From Chitinophagaceae bacterium (GTDB lineage: Bacteria > Bacteroidota > Bacteroidia > Chitinophagales > Chitinophagaceae), in contig JAGKWS010000114.1 of assembly GCA_021151685.1 (NCBI GenBank), forward strand, positions 1 to 12,387: a stretch of 12,387 nt of DNA. Reading direction: 5' to 3'. Position numbers and translations under genes: made by a program. This document shows, piece by piece, positions 5,690 to 12,387 of the stretch. The notes beneath the pieces are model-generated. The model saw only the letters and a list, made by a program, of their open reading frames with translations. It did not search any database and was not told the origin of the DNA. The stretch's first letter is position 1, and the number at the start of each line of letters is the position of its first letter.

Positions 5690-8494
5690 ATGAAACAACT
5701 TTACCTGTTTCTTGTGTGCTGCCTTATGTCTATAGGCGCAGCGGCACAACCATATCTTATAAAAGGCACCGTTGCCGATACCCTGAACAATAACAAGCTA
5801 CCGTCGGCATCGGTAGTACTGATACGTACAGCCGACTCTGTTATAGAAACCTTTGCCCGCACCGATGGCAACGGCCGTTTCAGTACGCAAGTGCGTACAC
5901 AGGGCAAGTACTACTTGCGCGTTACGTTTCCGGGTTTTGTAGATTATATAGACGAGGTAAACGTAAAAAAGAACACCACCGATCTGGGCGAACTACCCCT
6001 GATGTCGCGCGAGCATCTGCTAAAGGAGTTCGTATTTACCCAACAAATAGCTGCCATAAAAGTGAAGGGCGACACCACCGAGTACATGGCCGATAGCTTT
6101 AAGGTAAAGGAAGGTGCCACCGTAGAAGACCTGCTGAAAAGACTACCCGGTATACAGGTAGACAAAAACGGACAGATAGTAGCACAGGGCGAAAGTGTGC
6201 AGAAAGTGCTTGTAGATGGCGAAGAATTCTTCTCGGACGACCCCAAAGTGGTGACCCGTGGCCTGCAGGCCGATGCCGTGAAGAAGGTGCAGGTGTATGA
6301 CAAGAAAAGCGATCAGTCGGACTTTACCGGTATAGATGACGGACAGAAGACCCGCACCATCAACCTGGAGCTGAAAGAAGACAAAAAGAAGGGCTACTTT
6401 GGCAAGCTGGATGCCGGAGCCGGCACCGATGGTTTTTACCAAAATCAGGGTATGCTCAATTCTTTCCGTGCCAAAAGGCAGTTTTCGGCATTTGGTATAG
6501 CCTCTAATACCGACAAGGCGGGGCTGGGCTGGCAAGACAGCGACAAATTTGGCAGCGGGAATGGCACTACCGAAATAACCGAAGATGGTGAATTCATCAG
6601 CCGACGCACTGCCGACGATTTCTCGGGCTGGGATGGCCGCTATACCGGCGAAGGCTTGCCTACCACCCTGACAGGTGGCACCCACTACGCCAATAAATGG
6701 AAAGAAGGCAAACACCACCTTACTGCCAACTATCGGTTTGGACGACAAGGTGTAGATGCAGATGGCAATACCGACATTCAATACTCGCTGCCCAACGACT
6801 CGATACGTGTAACAGAGATGCGCAAAAATCAGACAAGCACCAGCGACCGCCACGGAGCCGACCTGATGTATGAATGGAAAATAGACTCGGCCACCACCCT
6901 GAAAATAACCACTGAAGGTGGTTACAAAACATCGGACACGAGATCGGACTACAGTACCGACAACTATTTTACTGTAAAAGATGCACCCAGTGCCTCGCTG
7001 AACAATACCCGTGTGGTGACCGGCAGGGGCTACGGCACCTTCCTGAATGCCGACCTGCTCTTCAGACATAAGTTCGCAAAAAAGGGCAGAACACTATCGG
7101 TTGATGCCAAAGAAAACTACAGCGAGAACACAACTGATGGCGACTTCTTCTCGGTACTGCAAGATACGGTTGCCAGCACGCCCAGTTTTGTTACCCGCCA
7201 GCTAAAGCAAAACTATACTTCTTCTTTGGCTTTCTCGGGGCGTGCTACCTATACCGAACCGCTGTCTAAGAAAGTATTTACCGAAGTTTCTTACGGCCTT
7301 ACAGTGAACAATAGCTTGGCTCGTAACCTGTCATTCGACACCACTGTTGGTGGTGCCTATGGCGACGACCCCAACCGTTTGTTCAGTAGTAACTTTGGAT
7401 ACAATGTATTGACAAATGCCGGTGGGTTAAGCTTCAAGTTTGTGTATACCAAGTTCAACTTTTCTGTAGGCAGCGACGTATCTAAGGCCAACTATGTACA
7501 AACCGACCTGCTGAATGGCGACACCACCAATACCTACAGTTTTCTGAACCTTTTCCCTAAGGCCAATTTCACTTACAGGTTCGGCAAACAAACCAGCTTC
7601 AACATCAACTATCAGGGCAAGACACGGCAACCCACCATCAACCAGATGCAGCCGTTTCAGCTAAATACCGACCCGCTGAACATTACAGTAGGCAACCCAG
7701 AGTTGCGTCAGGAATTTGTGAATCAGGTATCCCTCCGGTTCAATGATTATAAGATTTTAAAGAGCCGCTTCATTTGGGCCAATGTATCGTTTAGTCAGGT
7801 ATCTAACGCCATCAGTACCGAGCAGCAGACTATAGGCGGTGTCAATACTACCAAATACATCAATGTAGATGGCAACTACAGCGGCTATGGCTATTTAGGG
7901 TACGGCATGCAAATACCCAAAACCGATATTCGCCTTGGTGGTCAAGTGAATGGCTCTACATTCCACATCAACAACATCATTAACAACCAAAACAATATCA
8001 GCAACAGCAATAGCGTATCGGTAGGGCCTTATGCCAGCTACGAAAAAGAACAGAAGATGGAACTACGCTGGAACCCGCAAATATCATATAACGTCAATAC
8101 GTCTACCAACAACCCGGTAGCTGTGAGTTACTATATACTTACAAACGACATGAGTGCCGAATTTCAGCTACCGGGCAAAACCAGCATAGGCAGTTCGGTA
8201 GATATGATGTTTCGCCAGAAGACCCCCATCTTCACCACCAACAACGACGTAATACGCTGGAATGCATGGGTAGAGAAGAAGTTCCTGAAGAAAAGCCAAT
8301 TGGTATTGCGTGCATCGGTGTACGACATTCTGAACCAGAATATTGGTTTCAGCCGCAATGGGCAGGGCAACATGGTAACCCAGAACAGCTATAACACCAT
8401 CAGGCGGTATGGCATGCTGAACCTGATATGGAATTTTACCCACACACCTGCCGGAGCACCACCACCATCGGGCGGTGGCATGATGATTCACTAA
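5690..8494 (+). CDS. Outer-membrane beta-barrel protein with CarboxypepD-reg and TonB-receptor-like plug domains
   Basis: The 934-residue protein has a signal peptide (MKQLYLFLVCCLMSIGAAAQ, cleavage near residue 20) and a carboxypeptidase-regulatory-like Ig fold (about 22-105: KGTVADTLNN, then TDGNGRFS). A plug-like domain follows (about 140-230), including VEDLLKRLPGIQVDKNGQI and VLVDGEEFFSDDPK. The rest is a long beta-barrel of alternating aromatic and polar strands, ending in PPPSGGGMMIH. This layout is that of the Bacteroidota outer-membrane beta-barrel family (OMP_b-brl_3), related to TonB-dependent receptors but with no SusD partner beside it. I see no clear TonB box. The ligand is unknown. 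The ATG at 5690 was chosen over the upstream ATG at 5627 because it starts directly at the signal peptide. The GLPGLI gene follows after 9 bp, so the two are almost surely co-transcribed and may share a task. Confidence 0.9.
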   Translation: MKQLYLFLVCCLMSIGAAAQPYLIKGTVADTLNNNKLPSASVVLIRTADSVIETFARTDGNGRFSTQVRTQGKYYLRVTFPGFVDYIDEVNVKKNTTDLGELPLMSREHLLKEFVFTQQIAAIKVKGDTTEYMADSFKVKEGATVEDLLKRLPGIQVDKNGQIVAQGESVQKVLVDGEEFFSDDPKVVTRGLQADAVKKVQVYDKKSDQSDFTGIDDGQKTRTINLELKEDKKKGYFGKLDAGAGTDGFYQNQGMLNSFRAKRQFSAFGIASNTDKAGLGWQDSDKFGSGNGTTEITEDGEFISRRTADDFSGWDGRYTGEGLPTTLTGGTHYANKWKEGKHHLTANYRFGRQGVDADGNTDIQYSLPNDSIRVTEMRKNQTSTSDRHGADLMYEWKIDSATTLKITTEGGYKTSDTRSDYSTDNYFTVKDAPSASLNNTRVVTGRGYGTFLNADLLFRHKFAKKGRTLSVDAKENYSENTTDGDFFSVLQDTVASTPSFVTRQLKQNYTSSLAFSGRATYTEPLSKKVFTEVSYGLTVNNSLARNLSFDTTVGGAYGDDPNRLFSSNFGYNVLTNAGGLSFKFVYTKFNFSVGSDVSKANYVQTDLLNGDTTNTYSFLNLFPKANFTYRFGKQTSFNINYQGKTRQPTINQMQPFQLNTDPLNITVGNPELRQEFVNQVSLRFNDYKILKSRFIWANVSFSQVSNAISTEQQTIGGVNTTKYINVDGNYSGYGYLGYGMQIPKTDIRLGGQVNGSTFHINNIINNQNNISNSNSVSVGPYASYEKEQKMELRWNPQISYNVNTSTNNPVAVSYYILTNDMSAEFQLPGKTSIGSSVDMMFRQKTPIFTTNNDVIRWNAWVEKKFLKKSQLVLRASVYDILNQNIGFSRNGQGNMVTQNSYNTIRRYGMLNLIWNFTHTPAGAPPPSGGGMMIH

Positions 8495-8503
8495 CCGCTG
8501 AAA

Positions 8504-9265
8504 ATGAAGCTGATGAAACAACTATTGACAAGTACACTACTAGTGTTGCTGGCCATAACAGCACACGGGCAACATACATGGATGGGGCGCATAGAATATG
8601 AACGTAAGATAAATATGCACGCCCAACTGGAGGAAATGGAAAAAATGGAGAACAACTCGTGGGTAGACAAAATAAAACAGCAGTTGCCCAAGTTTAGCTC
8701 CAGTTATTTCGATATGTTCTTCGATACATCGCGCACTATGTACAAGCCGGGTCGCGAAAATCCCGATGGCAATAATGTCTTTAAGATGTTTGGCGGCGGC
8801 CCCGCTACCGACAACATAGTACTTACAGAGTTTGCAAAAGACACGGTAAGGGCCAATAAACAAATCTTTGACCAGAAGTTTTTTGTACAAGACAGCATAC
8901 GCCGTATAGACTGGAAGGAGCGCGAAGAAGTGCGCACCATAGCCGGCTATAAATGCCACAAGGCTGTGGGCCGCATTTGCGACAGCGTATACGTAGTAGC
9001 TTTCTATACCGAGGATATACCCGTAAGCGGTGGCCCCGAAATGTTTGGCGGCCTACCCGGCATGATAATGGAACTGGCCATACCCCGCCTGCACACCACA
9101 TGGATAGCCAACAAGGTAGAGGGTGCCAAACCCAAACCAACCGACTTTGTGATAGAAGAAAAAGGCAAGAAGGTAAACGAAAAACAACTGGGCGACATGG
9201 TGTGGGACAACTTTAGGAAATGGGGCACCATGGCCAACAGAAATATTTGGTGGACGGTGCTGTAG
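8504..9265 (+). CDS. GLPGLI-family protein, exported
   Basis: The 253-residue protein begins with a signal peptide (KQLLTSTLLVLLAITAHGQ, cleavage near residue 23). The family signature appears as FGGLPGMIMEL (181-191), where GLPGMI replaces GLPGLI. The conserved upstream block RTIAGYKCHKA is at 144-154. The remainder is predicted beta-rich. GLPGLI proteins are nearly confined to Bacteroidota, are exported, have no proven function and often sit beside beta-barrel proteins like the gene upstream. Start codons at 8504 and 8513 are both possible; the first is used here. The 9-bp gap and shared strand make it the second gene of a two-gene operon, closed by the hairpin at 9283-9341. A lid, adaptor or maturation role for the barrel is a guess. 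Confidence 0.88.
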   Translation: MKLMKQLLTSTLLVLLAITAHGQHTWMGRIEYERKINMHAQLEEMEKMENNSWVDKIKQQLPKFSSSYFDMFFDTSRTMYKPGRENPDGNNVFKMFGGGPATDNIVLTEFAKDTVRANKQIFDQKFFVQDSIRRIDWKEREEVRTIAGYKCHKAVGRICDSVYVVAFYTEDIPVSGGPEMFGGLPGMIMELAIPRLHTTWIANKVEGAKPKPTDFVIEEKGKKVNEKQLGDMVWDNFRKWGTMANRNIWWTVL

Positions 9266-9282
9266 TACCAAACTAAAACGCC

Positions 9283-9341
9283 TAAACGGAAATGTCCTGT
9301 CTTCACTACATTCACAAGTGATGGCAGGACATTTTCGTTTA
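9283..9341 (+). terminator. Long hairpin, probable terminator of the beta-barrel/GLPGLI operon
   Basis: Bases 9283-9299 pair with 9325-9341 over 17 positions with a single G-T wobble; the core is AAATGTCCTG against CAGGACATTT. After a wobble, one pair and one mismatch, five more pairs (9303-9307 with 9317-9321) close a 9-base loop. The 3' arm is T-rich (ATTTTCGTTT). It starts 17 bp after the GLPGLI stop and ends just before the araC promoter region. Confidence 0.75.
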
Positions 9342-9344
9342 TCG

Positions 9345-9352
9345 TACATTTG
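9345..9352 (+). promoter_or_regulatory. Candidate -7 box of the AraC-family gene
   Basis: TACATTTG matches TAnnTTTG exactly and lies 23 bp before the ATG at 9376. No good -33 TTTG is found at the right distance. GATTTTTG (9352-9359) is a one-mismatch alternative. The box overlaps the proposed AraC half-site at 9349, which would fit autoregulation. Confidence 0.4.
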
Positions 9353-9372
9353 ATTTTTGCAACCAATCAAAT
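9348..9372 (+). promoter_or_regulatory. Putative AraC operator upstream of the regulator gene (inverted half-sites)
   Basis: ATTTGATT (9348-9355) and AATCAAAT (9365-9372) are perfect reverse complements with 9 bases between. The second arm extends to CCAATCAAA (9363-9371), whose complement TTTGATTGG recurs at 10346-10354 before the SDR gene. The 15-mer ATTTGATTTTTGCAA (9348-9362) also recurs exactly at 10324-10338. Confidence 0.45.
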
Positions 9373-9375
9373 AGC

Positions 9376-10329
9376 ATGAAGCCCATTAAGCCCACCACGC
9401 TGGAACAGTTCTATCACGAAGCTGCCGACTTTACCGGCAGGGATATTGCCAGCCTGTTGCCACCCGATATTCATCAGGCAGTGGGGCACTTCAACATCTT
9501 TGACATTGCTGCTACTACCGAGAAATACCGGGCCAAAAACATAATGCCTTACAACAGGCGCGCCTACTACAAAATAAGCCTGATGCATGGCAAGGCCATA
9601 GCCCACTATGCCGACAAAACCATTGAGATAAACGGTACCGGTCTTTTGTTTGCCACACCACGCATCCCCTACCATTGGGTGCCCGATGAGCAGGGGCTTA
9701 CAGGTACGTTTTGCATCTTTACCCACGACTTTATGTTGCGCAGCAAAACCGGATTCGAATTGGATGAATTGCCGCTCTTTAAGTCGGGCAGCCAGCCTGT
9801 GTTTATGCCCGATGCCGCTACCACAAAGGAATTGGAAGCCATATTTGCCAAAATGAGTCGCGAGATAGCATCAGACTATCCCTACAAATACGACCTGCTG
9901 CGCAACTATGTAACCGAGTTGCTGCATATGGGGCAAAAACTACAGCCACTGACACCGGCAACGGGCCACAGCAATGGTGCCGAACGGGTGGCATCGCTAT
10001 TTGCCGAGCTGCTGGAAAGGCAATTTCCCATAGAGTCGCCGGGGCAGCAATTGCAGTTGCGCACAGCCGCACAGTTTGCCGACAGATTAGCCATACATGT
10101 GAACCACCTCAACAAATCGTTGAAAGACATTACCGGACAAACAACCACCGGCATCATAGCCCAACGCATAGTGCAGGAGGCCAAAATACTACTAAAGCAA
10201 ACCGACTGGAATATAGCCGAAATAGCTTGGAGTCTGGGTTTTGCCGAAGCAGCCCATTTCTCCAACTTCTTTCGGAAAAATACGGGATCTACACCCGTGG
10301 CATTCCGACAACCAGCACCCACTATTTGA
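9376..10329 (+). CDS. AraC/XylS-family transcriptional regulator
   Basis: The 317-residue protein has an N-terminal sensing part (about 30-190, cupin-like: GTGLLFATPRIPYHWVPDEQ then GTFCIFTHDF) and a C-terminal double helix-turn-helix (about 220-312). The first recognition region reads FADRLAIHVNHLNKSLKDIT. The second has the AraC signature WNIAEIAWSLGFAEAAHFSN followed by FFRKNTGSTPVAFR. Such proteins activate nearby genes on binding a small molecule; the ligand is unknown. The SDR gene starts 80 bp downstream on the same strand and probably is a target. Related half-sites occur before both genes. The start at 9376 is preceded by AATAGC and gives a full-length sensing domain. Confidence 0.92.
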   Translation: MKPIKPTTLEQFYHEAADFTGRDIASLLPPDIHQAVGHFNIFDIAATTEKYRAKNIMPYNRRAYYKISLMHGKAIAHYADKTIEINGTGLLFATPRIPYHWVPDEQGLTGTFCIFTHDFMLRSKTGFELDELPLFKSGSQPVFMPDAATTKELEAIFAKMSREIASDYPYKYDLLRNYVTELLHMGQKLQPLTPATGHSNGAERVASLFAELLERQFPIESPGQQLQLRTAAQFADRLAIHVNHLNKSLKDITGQTTTGIIAQRIVQEAKILLKQTDWNIAEIAWSLGFAEAAHFSNFFRKNTGSTPVAFRQPAPTI

Positions 10330-10354
10330 TTTTTGCAATAACTGGTTTGATTGG
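10324..10354 (+). promoter_or_regulatory. Putative AraC binding site upstream of the SDR gene (direct repeats, 21-bp period)
   Basis: TTTGATT occurs at 10325-10331 and again at 10346-10352, exactly 21 bp apart in the same orientation, as in classical AraC-family sites contacting one DNA face. The first copy lies within the 15-mer shared with 9348-9362; the second extends to TTTGATTGG. The site overlaps the araC stop codon (10327-10329) and ends 55 bp before the SDR start. Confidence 0.45.
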
Positions 10355-10409
10355 TGTAATGGAAGCTTACCAGTAGTTGTGACCTTTACACCAAGAAAAA
10401 AAGCAAAAA

Positions 10410-11174
10410 ATGGAATCGCAAAACAAAGTAGTATTGGTTACCGGCGGCAGCCGTGGCCTGGGCAGGGATATGGCATTGAGACTGGCCGAACAAGGCATGG
10501 ATGTGCTGATAACCTACAACACCAACGCCGCTGAAGCAGCCACAGTAGTTGCCACCATAGAAGGGATGGGGCGTAAAGCAGCGGCTTTTCAACTAAATGT
10601 GGCCGACAGCCAGAGCTATACCAAATTCTATACAACAGTAGCCACATGGCTACAAACCCACACCGGCACAACAAAGCTGCACGGATTGGTGAACAATGCA
10701 GGCACCGCACTGCATGCACCATTTGCCGACACCACCGAAGATCAGTTTGATGCCATAATGAACATACACTACAAAGCGGTGTTTTTTATGGCACAAAAGG
10801 CACTGCCCTATCTGGCCGATGGGGGCAGGATTGTGAATATTTCATCAGGTCTTGCAAGGTTTTCGTATCCCGGCTCATCGGCATACGGTTCGGCCAAAGG
10901 TGCGGTGGAAGTATTGACCCGCTACATGGCCCGCGAGCTGGGCAGCCGTGGCATAACGGTGAATGTGGTAGCACCCGGTGCTATAGAAACCGATTTTGGT
11001 GGTGGTTTGGTACGCGACAATCCTCAACTGAATGCGCAAATAGCCAGTGTTACCGCACTGGGCCGCGTGGGCCTGCCCACCGACATTGGCGGTGTGGTAG
11101 CCTTCCTGTGCAGCGATGCCGCCAAATGGATCACCGGTCAGCGAATAGAAGTATCGGGCGGTATGAATCTATAA
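10410..11174 (+). CDS. SDR-family NAD(P)-dependent oxidoreductase (FabG-like)
   Basis: The 254-residue protein is a classical short-chain dehydrogenase/reductase of typical length. It shows the nucleotide motif TGGSRGLG (11-18), NNAG (95-98), and the catalytic residues S146 (NISSG), Y159 and K163 (YGSAK). PGAIETDF (189-196) and the C-terminal ITGQRIEVSGGMNL complete the fold. The family reduces or oxidises carbonyl/hydroxyl groups in the cytoplasm; sequences like this are often called 3-oxoacyl-ACP reductases. With no fatty-acid genes around and an AraC regulator beside it, a dedicated metabolic or detoxifying role is more likely than core FabG. An A-rich tract (AAAAAAAGCAAAAA) precedes the ATG. 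The gene ends before a strong terminator. Confidence 0.92.
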   Translation: MESQNKVVLVTGGSRGLGRDMALRLAEQGMDVLITYNTNAAEAATVVATIEGMGRKAAAFQLNVADSQSYTKFYTTVATWLQTHTGTTKLHGLVNNAGTALHAPFADTTEDQFDAIMNIHYKAVFFMAQKALPYLADGGRIVNISSGLARFSYPGSSAYGSAKGAVEVLTRYMARELGSRGITVNVVAPGAIETDFGGGLVRDNPQLNAQIASVTALGRVGLPTDIGGVVAFLCSDAAKWITGQRIEVSGGMNL

Positions 11175-11201
11175 TGCCTTTACCAACAAGCAATATACTG
11201 T

Positions 11202-11229
11202 AGTGCCCCGGCCGCAAAGCCGGGGCACT
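11202..11229. terminator. Strong hairpin between convergent genes, probable bidirectional terminator
   Basis: AGTGCCCCGGC (11202-11212) and GCCGGGGCACT (11219-11229) form a perfect 11-bp stem with loop CGCAAA. It starts 27 bp after the SDR stop and is followed by a short T run (CTTTTAC). The response regulator gene ends at 11287 from the other side, so one hairpin may end both transcripts. Confidence 0.8.
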
Positions 11230-11286
11230 GGTACTTTTACAGAGTACGTTGGGGAATGTGTACGTTACCGTGTATAGTATGGTCTA

Positions 11287-11919
11287 TTATATGAACTTAT
11301 TGTCGCGGGCGGCCTTAATGGCATCGGCTTTAGAATGCACATCCAGCTTATGGTAAATGTTTTTGATGTGCGATTTCACCGTCTCCAAGTCAATATATAG
11401 CTCCTCAGCTATGCGTTTGCGGCTCTTGCCGGTAGCTATCTGTTCCAGTATCTCGGTTTCGCGGCGGGTAAGGGGCGTAGCCTCGTTGCGCTTGAAAGAC
11501 GATATAACCATACGTGCTATATGCGCACTCATGGGGCCGCCGCCTTCCATCACCTCATGTATAGCAGCTACAATCTTTTCGGGCGGGGTGTTCTTGGTAA
11601 GATAACCGGCAGCACCATTGCCCAATGCGCGGAATATGAGCATCTCCTGCTCGTAGACCGTCAGAATGAGTATGTGGGTTTCGGGCAATAGTCTCTTTAA
11701 GCGTGGTAGTGCCTCTATGCCACTCATACCGGGCAGCTCTACATCCAGCAATATTACATCGGGGTTGTCATTGGCAATCTTTTTTGCCGCCTCCTCGTAC
11801 GACGGATAAGTTCCGGCGATTTTATAGCCCTTTGTATTGCCTATAAGAAACGCATACCCTTCGCGTATGGTTTCATCATCTTCTATGATGGCCACATGTA
11901 TATCCAGATCTCTTCTCAT
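11287..11919 (-). CDS. NarL/LuxR-family response regulator
   Basis: The 210-residue protein has a receiver domain (about 7-124) and a LuxR-type helix-turn-helix (about 148-205). Receiver residues are D14/D15 (acidic pocket), D59 in ILLDVELPGMSG (phosphorylated aspartate), T87 and K109 (YLTKN). The output domain shows LTRRETEILEQIATGKSRKR, then LYIDLETVKSHIKNIYHKLD with the usual VKxHxxNIxxKL pattern. It is phosphorylated by the histidine kinase encoded 51 bp upstream on the same strand and then binds promoters; its targets are not evident. The ATG at 11919 gives a complete receiver domain, with GGGCAAC a few bases upstream. Some LuxR-type regulators in this phylum control envelope or stress genes, but nothing here specifies that. 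Confidence 0.93.
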   Translation of the reverse strand: MRRDLDIHVAIIEDDETIREGYAFLIGNTKGYKIAGTYPSYEEAAKKIANDNPDVILLDVELPGMSGIEALPRLKRLLPETHILILTVYEQEMLIFRALGNGAAGYLTKNTPPEKIVAAIHEVMEGGGPMSAHIARMVISSFKRNEATPLTRRETEILEQIATGKSRKRIAEELYIDLETVKSHIKNIYHKLDVHSKADAIKAARDNKFI

Positions 11920-11931
11920 AGTTGCCCTATT

Positions 11932-11944
11932 TTTACATTGTAAA
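11932..11944. repeat. 13-bp palindrome between kinase and regulator genes
   Basis: TTTACA (11932-11937) and TGTAAA (11939-11944) are reverse complements around one T. An overlapping palindrome (ACATT and AATGT around three bases, 11935-11947) is also present. It lies 13 bp upstream of the response regulator start and could be an operator within the operon or a small mRNA hairpin. Confidence 0.35.
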
Positions 11945-11970
11945 TGTCTGCTATCTCTACCCTACTACCA

Positions 11971-12387
11971 TCACCTGTTTGGCGGTATTTTGAAGGTGAG
12001 GGTAATGATAGTGCCCTTTCCCGGCTTGGAGTCTATGTACAGCTTACCCTTCAGCCGGCCGGCACGGTTATTCATATTGTGCAGGCCATTGCCCTTATAG
12101 GCTATTTGGGTATCAAAACCGGCACCATCGTCTTTCAATACTATCTGTAGCACATTGCGCTGTTTCCAATGCACATCCATGGTTACATTGTGTGCCTGTG
12201 CATATTTCAGACAGTTGTTCATTGCCTCCTTGAATATCATGATGAGGTTGCGGCTCATCTCCATATCCAGCCGGTATTGCCGCCATTTATCCTCGCTGCC
12301 TGTAAAGTGGAAATTGATGTCGGTATCCTGAAAAAGCTCTGTGCCAAATTCCCGAATGCGGTGTAGTATTTCGTACAGGCCATCGTT
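11971..12387 (-). CDS. Sensor histidine kinase, C-terminal ATPase part (gene continues past the right edge)
   Basis: The frame is open to the window edge, giving the last 138 residues. They form a HATPase domain of the NarX/DesK (HPK7) type: N-box NLIMIFKEAMNNCLKYAQA (fragment residues 47-65, with E54 and N58), G1 box DDGAGFD (86-92) and G2 box GNGLHNMNNRAGRLKG (99-114). A final beta segment, GTIITLTFKIPPNR, ends the protein. The histidine-containing dimerisation domain and the sensor lie outside the window. The kinase is expected to phosphorylate the regulator encoded 51 bp downstream. A shorter start at 12264 is only an internal methionine; conserved kinase-like sequence continues upstream of it. 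Confidence 0.9.
   Translation of the reverse strand, partial: NDGLYEILHRIREFGTELFQDTDINFHFTGSEDKWRQYRLDMEMSRNLIMIFKEAMNNCLKYAQAHNVTMDVHWKQRNVLQIVLKDDGAGFDTQIAYKGNGLHNMNNRAGRLKGKLYIDSKPGKGTIITLTFKIPPNR

Noticed and set aside
4982..5749. 255-residue minus-strand open frame
   Set aside because: It lies antisense to the TlpA-like active site and the intergenic region; its product has no recognisable domain and the plus-strand gene is clear.
6143..7069. 308-residue minus-strand open frame
   Set aside because: It is fully antisense to the plug and early barrel of the outer-membrane protein, with no recognisable motif; codon bias on the plus strand explains the open frame.
10241..10534. Small open frame bridging the araC and SDR genes
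   Set aside because: It overlaps both real genes out of frame and has no recognisable features.

Overview
The window looks like chromosomal DNA of a member of the Bacteroidota, most likely a Chitinophagaceae-type (Sphingobacteriia/Chitinophagia) bacterium. The support is a type IX secretion (T9SS) C-terminal sorting domain, a Rho factor with a long charged N-terminal insertion, a stand-alone MetH N-terminal half, a CarboxypepD-reg/plug/beta-barrel outer-membrane protein paired with a GLPGLI-family protein, a TlpA-like thioredoxin with its own N-terminal domain, and a TAnnTTTG -7 promoter box. The species cannot be fixed from the sequence alone.

Layout. On the left, on the minus strand, lie the 5' part of rho (cut by the window edge) and a secreted M1 aminopeptidase, separated by a 345-bp non-coding stretch with two palindromes. 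A 234-bp divergent region carrying a GC-rich hairpin element (2881-2938) separates the peptidase from a plus-strand block: the homocysteine methyltransferase half of methionine synthase, then (14 bp later) an exported TlpA-like thioredoxin. After 134 bp follows a second plus-strand unit, an outer-membrane beta-barrel protein and a GLPGLI protein 9 bp apart, closed by a long hairpin (9283-9341). Next come an AraC-family regulator and an SDR oxidoreductase, closed by a strong 11-bp-stem terminator (11202-11229). On the right edge, on the minus strand, are a NarL/LuxR response regulator and the catalytic end of its histidine kinase.

How the genes may work together. The peptidase, TlpA protein, beta-barrel protein and GLPGLI protein all carry export signals, so roughly half the window serves the cell envelope or exterior. 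The AraC regulator probably controls itself and the SDR gene. A TTTGATTGG half-site occurs exactly downstream of both the regulator's promoter region and its stop codon, and each copy is paired with a nearby second half-site; before the SDR gene the two are direct repeats 21 bp apart, the spacing expected for AraC proteins. This is the most specific new lead here.

I found no CRISPR array, tRNA, rRNA, transposase, phage or defence genes, and no clear sign of a wholly novel system. The window is mostly ordinary core and accessory Bacteroidota genes with a few unusual regulatory features.
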